NCBI GenBank assembly: GCA_016927125.1
Contig: JAFGNG010000251.1
Span: 1 to 7,277, forward strand
Direction: 5' to 3'
Source of the DNA: Planctomycetota bacterium
Lineage (GTDB): Bacteria > Planctomycetota > SZUA-567 > JAFGNG01
Length of the DNA: 7,277 nucleotides
Shown: piece by piece, positions 5,417 through 7,277 of the stretch
How positions within the stretch are numbered: position 1 is the stretch's first letter
How the letters are laid out: every line of letters starts with the position of its first letter
Position numbers and translations under genes: made by a program
Notes under the pieces: model-generated
Seen by the model: the letters and a program-made list of their open reading frames with translations, nothing else
The model's database searches: none
What the model was told of the DNA's origin: nothing

Positions 5417-6392
5417 ATTGTTCAGCCAGGTCGAGGGCAAAGGTCTTGAGGGCCAGCTCCGGGGTTACATTCTGGCCCAATAGTTCCGCCGTATGCCAGA
5501 CTGCTTCGAGGCGTTTCAGAATTGCTCTCGGTTGGGTGCCGGTGCGCAAGGAGCGCCGTTGCTGGAGCGCGACCAGGTCGAGCAGCGCCTGGGCCTCGAG
5601 CCGCATCTGCGCGGCGGAACCACCGTTCCTGGAGGCCTTTTCCACCAGTTTCTCCGCGAAGGAGAGCGCTCCTTCAGGCCGGAGCCCGGCAATCGCCTCT
5701 TCCAGCCAGAGCCAGTCGGCGCCAGCATCGCCCTCGGCAAGGAGCTGCGCCCGCCCGAGCGAACCTTCCGCAATTACCGCCAACTTCTCAGCTTCCTCCT
5801 GGAGGCAGCCCTTGCGCTTAACCAGCTCCCCGGCAACCATTGCCAACGGCAAGGGCCCGAGGCGGATTACCAGGCAGCGTGAGACTACGGTGAGCAACAG
5901 GCGATCCGTGGAAGCGCTGCGCAGGAGAATCACCGCATCACCCGGAGGCTCTTCCAAAGTTTTTAGAAAACAATTCGCTGCTTGGAGGGTCATGCTGTCT
6001 GCGTTGGGGATAACCCCGATGCGGCGTTCGGAAGCAATGGGGCTCAAGGCAATCTCCTGGCAGAAGGTTCGCATCTCTTCCACCGACAAGGTTGCCTTCT
6101 CAGCTTGCAATTCCTGATAGTCGGGATGGTTCCCGGCGGCCAGCAGGCGGCAGCTCTTGCATTTGCCGCAGGCTTCTGGCGTCTCCAGCTCCGCTTTCCC
6201 GGAAGCAGTAGTTTCACAGAGCAAGGCCGCAGCGAAGGCCTGCATCAGGGTATTACGCCCCACCCCTTCCGGCCCGGCAAAGAGGTATGCCGAGGCGATC
6301 CGGTTCCTGCGGATAGATTCCTGCAGGCCCGCTACCGCGTCCGCGTGGCCAATTACTTCCGCGAATTGTGGTATAGGTTTTGCCATCTTCAT
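5415..6392 (-). CDS. holB: DNA polymerase III delta-prime subunit (clamp loader)
   Basis: This 325-residue AAA+ protein is the delta-prime part of the clamp loader that places the beta sliding clamp on DNA during replication. The fold begins with a typical VIGHADAV near residue 13. The Walker A region is GPEGVGRNT (40-48), with Arg46 in place of the usual Lys, consistent with delta-prime subunits that do not hydrolyse ATP. Cys59 and the CGKCKSC set (Cys75, 78, 81) form the zinc module. AD...LQAANCFLKTLEEPP (131-150) is the Walker B/box region, and SRC at 171-173 contains the arginine finger Arg172. The C-terminal third is the divergent helical collar domain; the length is normal. Two ATGs lie two codons apart (6390-6392 and 6384-6386). 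Ribosome signals are weak for both, and the second has slightly better spacing from CAGAG. It lies 19 bases after tmk, a pairing seen in many bacteria. Confidence 0.93.
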   Translation of the reverse strand: MKMAKPIPQFAEVIGHADAVAGLQESIRRNRIASAYLFAGPEGVGRNTLMQAFAAALLCETTASGKAELETPEACGKCKSCRLLAAGNHPDYQELQAEKATLSVEEMRTFCQEIALSPIASERRIGVIPNADSMTLQAANCFLKTLEEPPGDAVILLRSASTDRLLLTVVSRCLVIRLGPLPLAMVAGELVKRKGCLQEEAEKLAVIAEGSLGRAQLLAEGDAGADWLWLEEAIAGLRPEGALSFAEKLVEKASRNGGSAAQMRLEAQALLDLVALQQRRSLRTGTQPRAILKRLEAVWHTAELLGQNVTPELALKTFALDLAEQ

Positions 6393-6411
6393 CTCTGGAA
6401 TGAATAAAATA

Positions 6412-7029
6412 TCAATCTTCCAGTACCTGCATCACTGCTGCCAGGATCTCTTTCGCTACCACTTCTATCTCCCTTGTGGAGTCAATCACTACGGCGGTCG
6501 GATCTTCCTTCGCCAGGTCAAGATAACCCTGGCGGATGCGGGCGTGGAACTCCAAGCCCTTCTGTTCCATGCGATCCGGGGTGTTGCCGACCCTGTCGAG
6601 GCCGATCTCCGCCGGGACATCCAAAACCAGGGTCAGGTCCGGCACCAAGCCCCGCGTTGCCATGGCGGCGGAGGCGCGGATCTCATCCAGTTGCAAGCCC
6701 CCCGCGATCCCCTGGTAGACCAGGGTGGAGAGGAGAAAGCGGTCGCAGATCACGACCCGCCCTGCTGCCAGAGCGGGAGCAATCACCTCGTCCACAAGCT
6801 GCGCGCGGCAAGCCATAAAGAGAAAGTTCTCCGCGCAAGGTCCGATTTCCCCTTGTTCTGGATTAAGCAGGATCTTGCGGACCTCCTCGCCCAGGCGGGT
6901 GCCGCCCGGTTCGCGCGCCAGCACCGGTTCATAGCCCGCCGCAGCCAGCGCGTTATTCAGCAACTTGGCCTGCGTGGACTTGCCGCCCCCGTCCGGCCCT
7001 TCAATTACCAGTAAACGGCCCTGCTTCAT
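6412..7029 (-). CDS. tmk: Thymidylate kinase (dTMP kinase)
   Basis: This 205-residue cytoplasmic enzyme converts dTMP to dTDP with ATP, an essential step in dTTP synthesis. The P-loop EGPDGGGKST has Lys17 and Ser18/Thr19 for ATP phosphate and magnesium binding. REPGGT (39-44) and the ICDRF motif with Asp96-Arg97 are standard nucleotide-binding elements. The LID region is around RVGNTPDRME (146-155) and carries arginines. Length and motif order are normal for the bacterial enzyme. The ATG is only 2 bases after the lipA stop. The Shine-Dalgarno sequence is weak (AAGG-like, inside the lipA end), so translation may depend on coupling to lipA. Being next to holB places DNA precursor synthesis beside the replication machinery, a common arrangement. 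Confidence 0.96.
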   Translation of the reverse strand: MKQGRLLVIEGPDGGGKSTQAKLLNNALAAAGYEPVLAREPGGTRLGEEVRKILLNPEQGEIGPCAENFLFMACRAQLVDEVIAPALAAGRVVICDRFLLSTLVYQGIAGGLQLDEIRASAAMATRGLVPDLTLVLDVPAEIGLDRVGNTPDRMEQKGLEFHARIRQGYLDLAKEDPTAVVIDSTREIEVVAKEILAAVMQVLED

Positions 7030-7031
7030 GA

Positions 7032-7277
7032 TTACGCCCGCGCCTTTCTGAGTTCGTCCAGGGTTTCTTCCGCATTATAGGAACTGCGCACAAAGGGTGC
7101 ACTTGCCACGTAGTAAAATCCCATTGCCCGCGCCTCGGCGCCGATCTCATCAAAATCCTCCGGGGTGATGAATTCCACCACCGGGTGGTGCTTGGAACTC
7201 GGGGCAAGGTATTGCCCGATAGTAACGGCATCGCATCCCGCCCCGGTCAAGGCGCTGAGCGCTGAAAGCACCTCCGC
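7032..7277 (-). CDS. lipA: Lipoyl synthase, C-terminal part (5' end outside window)
   Basis: The last 81 residues of a protein are visible, ending in TAA at 7032-7034; the start is beyond the right edge. The sequence has the conserved C-terminal block of LipA: GCDAVTIGQYLAPSSKHHPV, EFITPEDFDEIG, then MGFYYVASAPFVRSSYNAEE. LipA is a radical-SAM enzyme with two iron-sulfur clusters that inserts two sulfurs into protein-bound octanoyl chains, making the lipoyl cofactor of 2-oxoacid dehydrogenases and the glycine cleavage system. The RSSY motif contains the serine that ligates the auxiliary cluster. The CX4CX5C and CX3CX2C motifs lie outside the window and cannot be checked. It directly precedes tmk and is probably in the same transcript. 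Confidence 0.94.
   Translation of the reverse strand, partial: AEVLSALSALTGAGCDAVTIGQYLAPSSKHHPVVEFITPEDFDEIGAEARAMGFYYVASAPFVRSSYNAEETLDELRKARA

Noticed and set aside
5234..5440. A minus-strand open frame of 68 codons in the holB-ricT gap
   Set aside because: It starts inside holB in another frame, crosses the hairpin, and has no ribosome site or recognisable motif. I treat the gap as non-coding.
5453..5464. Loss of the Walker A lysine in holB as a sign of a defective gene
   Set aside because: Delta-prime subunits commonly have a non-functional ATP site, and the zinc module, LEEPP box and SRC motif are intact, so this is normal for the family. The residue itself is Arg46, near the other end of the gene.
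5398..6117. A plus-strand open frame of 239 codons opposite holB
   Set aside because: The composition is rich in Ser, Arg and Ala, typical of a shadow frame. holB on the other strand has all its expected motifs.
6157..7014. A plus-strand open frame of 285 codons across holB and tmk
   Set aside because: It lies antisense to two genes with clear catalytic motifs, and its own translation has no family features.

Overview
The window is a run of nine genes, all transcribed leftward (minus strand) and packed closely. It looks like a chromosomal segment of a free-living bacterium with moderately high GC. There are no tRNA or rRNA genes, insertion sequences or CRISPR arrays. The organism is probably from the PVC group (Planctomycetota, Verrucomicrobiota, Lentisphaerota or a neighbour). 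The main clue is a protein of the Minf_1886 family, which is known mostly from planctomycetes and verrucomicrobia. A Hanks-type kinase and a secreted HEAT-like protein are also common there. The phylum call is an inference of moderate strength.

In order of transcription (right to left), the first block is housekeeping: the 3' end of lipA (lipoyl synthase), tmk (thymidylate kinase) and holB (DNA polymerase III delta-prime). These are separated by 2 and 19 bases. A 201-base gap follows. It holds a long imperfect hairpin directly after the holB stop and a good extended -10 promoter sequence, so a second transcription unit probably starts there.

The second block starts with a RicT/YaaT-type PSP1-domain protein. 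Its place after tmk and holB matches the tmk-holB-yaaT order of Firmicutes. A Minf_1886-family protein of unknown function follows (17-base overlap), then a small dual-specificity phosphatase closely resembling DUSP23/VHZ. Next is a serine/threonine kinase with a single membrane segment at its extreme C-terminus, a secreted HEAT-like helical repeat protein and, after a 91-base gap, a lipoprotein with a TPR-like region and a SPOR domain. The SPOR gene runs off the left edge.

The phosphatase and kinase genes are 16 bases apart, so the window appears to encode a phosphorylation/dephosphorylation pair. It is linked upstream to RicT and the uncharacterised Minf_1886 protein and downstream to two exported proteins. 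Whether these form one functional module is not shown by the sequence. It is the most interesting hypothesis here.
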